The translations under genes and the position numbers were made by a program. A stretch of 64,000 bases of DNA from Anisakis pegreffii (lineage: Eukaryota > Nematoda > Chromadorea > Rhabditida > Anisakidae). The DNA lies in NCBI GenBank assembly GCA_035041965.1, contig JAPYMA010000806.1, positions 62,001 to 126,000 of the forward strand, read 5' to 3'. Each line of letters begins with the position of its first letter. Position 1 is the first letter of the stretch. Below are positions 61,879 through 64,000 of this stretch, piece after piece. The notes under the pieces are model-generated. The model ran no database searches. It was not told where the DNA came from and was given only the letters and a program-made list of their open reading frames with translations.

Positions 61879-63946
61879 TTAATCGGTATCAAACGGCTCT
61901 GAAGAACCGCAGCTTTCGTTAGGCTGAAAAAAAAAAGATCTAAATTATCTACAAAAGTGATTTTCCATGAAAGCACGCGGGCATAAGTAATGATCAGAAT
62001 CAATTTGATTACATTCAACTAAAAAACAAAACTGTTCTGATGAACCACTGCCCTAAGTTTGTTGGTATAAATTTCTAAATGTTGCACATATTAATAACTG
62101 TTCCCTCGAACAGCGATCATCAGTAAATGAGGCTATCCATTTTGATGCTGAAAGACGTAAAAGAATACATACGAACCGATATCAACAATTTTATTGCTTG
62201 AGCTTTTTCAATTAGCGATACGATTTCGGATGGTTGAGGATGTTCATCCAGTTGGACGATGCCAAGTATGGTTTGTGCTTCCATCAAACGGCGAATCAAC
62301 AACAAAAGTTCAGCGCAAATCTGAAACATTTCCGAATAGTTTTCTTTTGTTGAAGAGGTCTTACACAGCTCAGTAATTTATGTTTATATCGAATTTGCTC
62401 ACATTTCGGTTTCCTACAATTTGTCCCTCTATTTTGTTGATTCATAGAGATATAGACACAGGTTTAGGTCTAAACAAACTTAACATTCTGCGGTCAAATC
62501 ATCACAATCCAAAATTTCATCACCTTTTCGTGTCAACTACCATTGGTAGTTGCCTAGCGAGAGAGGATGGGGTAGAGGAGTGCAGCGGAGGCGTGCCCGA
62601 ACATAGCAAATTAACGGCCATCGACGATTTGTGACCGTTGTCATTTACCAAATGATTACAGCAAGTAAAAAGATGCTTCAAAGTGTATCTGCGAACAGAG
62701 CCGGAAAAATCACTGAGACGAACCATTGAGGAATTATCACTTTGCTGAGTTGATGTTTCTTGCGAAGACACTCGTTGCAGTGCATTACTCGGTCGCATTA
62801 AACCTCTCAATTGTGTCACTCGATCATCCAGTAAGCAACACTCAAATGTATAAAACGGCGGTGCTCTCATAAACTTTCAAAACTGTACTGCTCAATGATA
62901 ATCATAGCAAACATCGCACAATAAGACGTTTCAAGGATGCAGTCTTCAACCGTGCACGCAGCGTATCAAATTACCGGCATCGTCAAAATGCAATTCGGTG
63001 TAAGTATTGGTCAATTACGCGAATTATTCAAAAGGTTTACGCGTTTCATCTTATGCCAGATGTTCTCTTGTGAACCCGGTAGAACATCAGGCTAAAATAA
63101 TGCAACGTACGTCATGCAAGAGCACAGCAACCAAACGAAAATTTGACTGCATATCGTTGATCAACTTAGCAACTTCAATGTATTCCTCAGCAACTTCATT
63201 GATTTCGGATTTCTGCTCGTAGGTACTCTTCAATAACGACATAGAATCTATAAAATGACCGTGTTTCAAGAAGCACCCTTTGAGCAATTCATCAAAATCA
63301 TTGTTTATTGTACATTGAACGTCCGAATCAGAAACTAATCATGCAAACAGAGTGTAACTCATATGAGCTGTATTTCTAAACGATGACTTAATCGCAGAGT
63401 ATTTCTGCTTCTATCAAGCAATTGTCATCGCGATACTTCAAACCGAATAAAGTTACGTAGTATTTGCAACAATTGCCACCGCGACACTTCAACTTTATTT
63501 ATTTGCAACAAATAAATAAAGTCACACCGAATTTTGCAACTCAAATGTCGTGCACAATTTCCGTGACCGCATTGTAAACTGCACAAAACGAACCTTGTTT
63601 AGTGTTATTTAATGTTCGCTTCCAAGCTGCCTCCAGTTCACATAAATTCGCATCAAAATCTGATGTAGCTTTCGAAATGAGATCGTTCAACTGAATGAAT
63701 CATTCGACATTAAATCAGAAACTTCTGTGGATATATACGCAATTTGTAAGTGAATACCGATGTAATTCCTTCGTTGATGATGATACCAGAAGTTTTCAGG
63801 GCATTTTCGAACGCATTTACTCGACTAATTGAGTGTTGACAGTCCCTACGAACTTCTTTCGCAAAATGCTTCACTTTATCAACTGTTCTCGACAAAGCAC
63901 ATTCAAGCTTTCCCTCTGCTCGTAGGCCACCATCAAATTCGTAATT
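61879..63946 (-). CDS. Coiled-coil protein resembling nucleoporin NUP58/NPP-4, 3' part only
   Basis: Six exons join in phase: 63946-63758, 63690-63594, 63247-63111, 62873-62649, 62320-62177, 61923-61879; 278 residues, with the 5' part beyond the window. The sequence is almost all helical. By eye it follows the p58/p45 region of NUP58, which pairs with NUP54 and NUP62 in the central channel: KHFAKEVRRDCQHSISRV, then LLHDFMRAPPFYTFECCLL, then LSDFSGSVRRYTLKHLF and CAELLLLIRRLMEAQ. Compared with the human protein as I remember it, there is an extra helix (KSEINEVAEEYIEVAKLI), and no FG repeats occur in this part. It ends in an acidic CGSSEPFDTD. The acceptor at 62874 (TTGAAAG) is unusual. The gene model is firmer than the name. 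Confidence 0.5.
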
Positions 63947-64000
63947 CTAAAATTGCTGGTCGTCACTGAGTCCTTGATAACAATCTCATCAATGAATTGT

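Overview
This window looks like nuclear DNA of a nematode. The evidence is: AT-rich sequence with multi-exon genes; introns that mostly end in a T-rich tract plus CAG or TAG; several start codons lying 0 to 5 bases after such an acceptor with no upstream coding exon, as expected for spliced-leader trans-splicing; and an hnRNP whose two RRMs and Gly/Tyr/Gln tail match the nematode SQD-1 pattern. I cannot assign a species, and the wording of the proteins does not look like Caenorhabditis itself. No bacterial operon, phage, CRISPR, rRNA or tRNA signal was found. Gene models were assembled by eye from reading frames, splice sites and intron phase, so exon edges are proposals.

Layout. Positions 1 to about 32.4 kb are gene-poor: simple repeats, a few palindromes and direct repeats, and four weak candidate exons or mini-genes (985-1481, 21154-21381, 26764-26934, 32081-32233). 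From 32.4 to 53 kb almost everything lies on the minus strand. In transcription order it reads sqd-1 (52986-50843), a PEX11-like peroxisomal membrane protein (49116-46131, first exon not found), lsm-8 (44736-42510), a possible short gene start at 42147, a long disordered-protein locus (39743 to 33878, possibly two genes), and blos-2 (33115-32423). From 56 to 61.3 kb the plus strand carries a small candidate membrane protein (56276-56802) and an 11-exon carboxylesterase-fold gene (57102-61308). The right edge holds the 3' part of a minus-strand coiled-coil gene (63946-61879) that resembles NUP58/NPP-4 and runs off the window.

Roles. The recognisable genes are housekeeping: splicing (LSM8 in the U6 Lsm ring), mRNA binding (SQD-1), lysosome-related organelle and endosome traffic (BLOS-2 in BLOC-1/BORC), peroxisome division (PEX11-like) and possibly the nuclear pore (NUP58-like). 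They share no single pathway. The run of same-strand genes would allow operons, but the gaps are larger than typical nematode operon spacing.

The most unusual item is the esterase-fold gene. All 11 exons join in phase to an 860-residue protein that keeps the fold landmarks plus the Glu and His of the triad. The nucleophile serine is glycine (GHGAG), the oxyanion-hole HGGG is replaced, the N-terminus reads as a myristoylation signal, and an acidic tail of about 270 residues carries repeated TQT(D) motifs of the kind bound by dynein light chain LC8. It is best read as a cytosolic, membrane-tethered pseudoenzyme scaffold.
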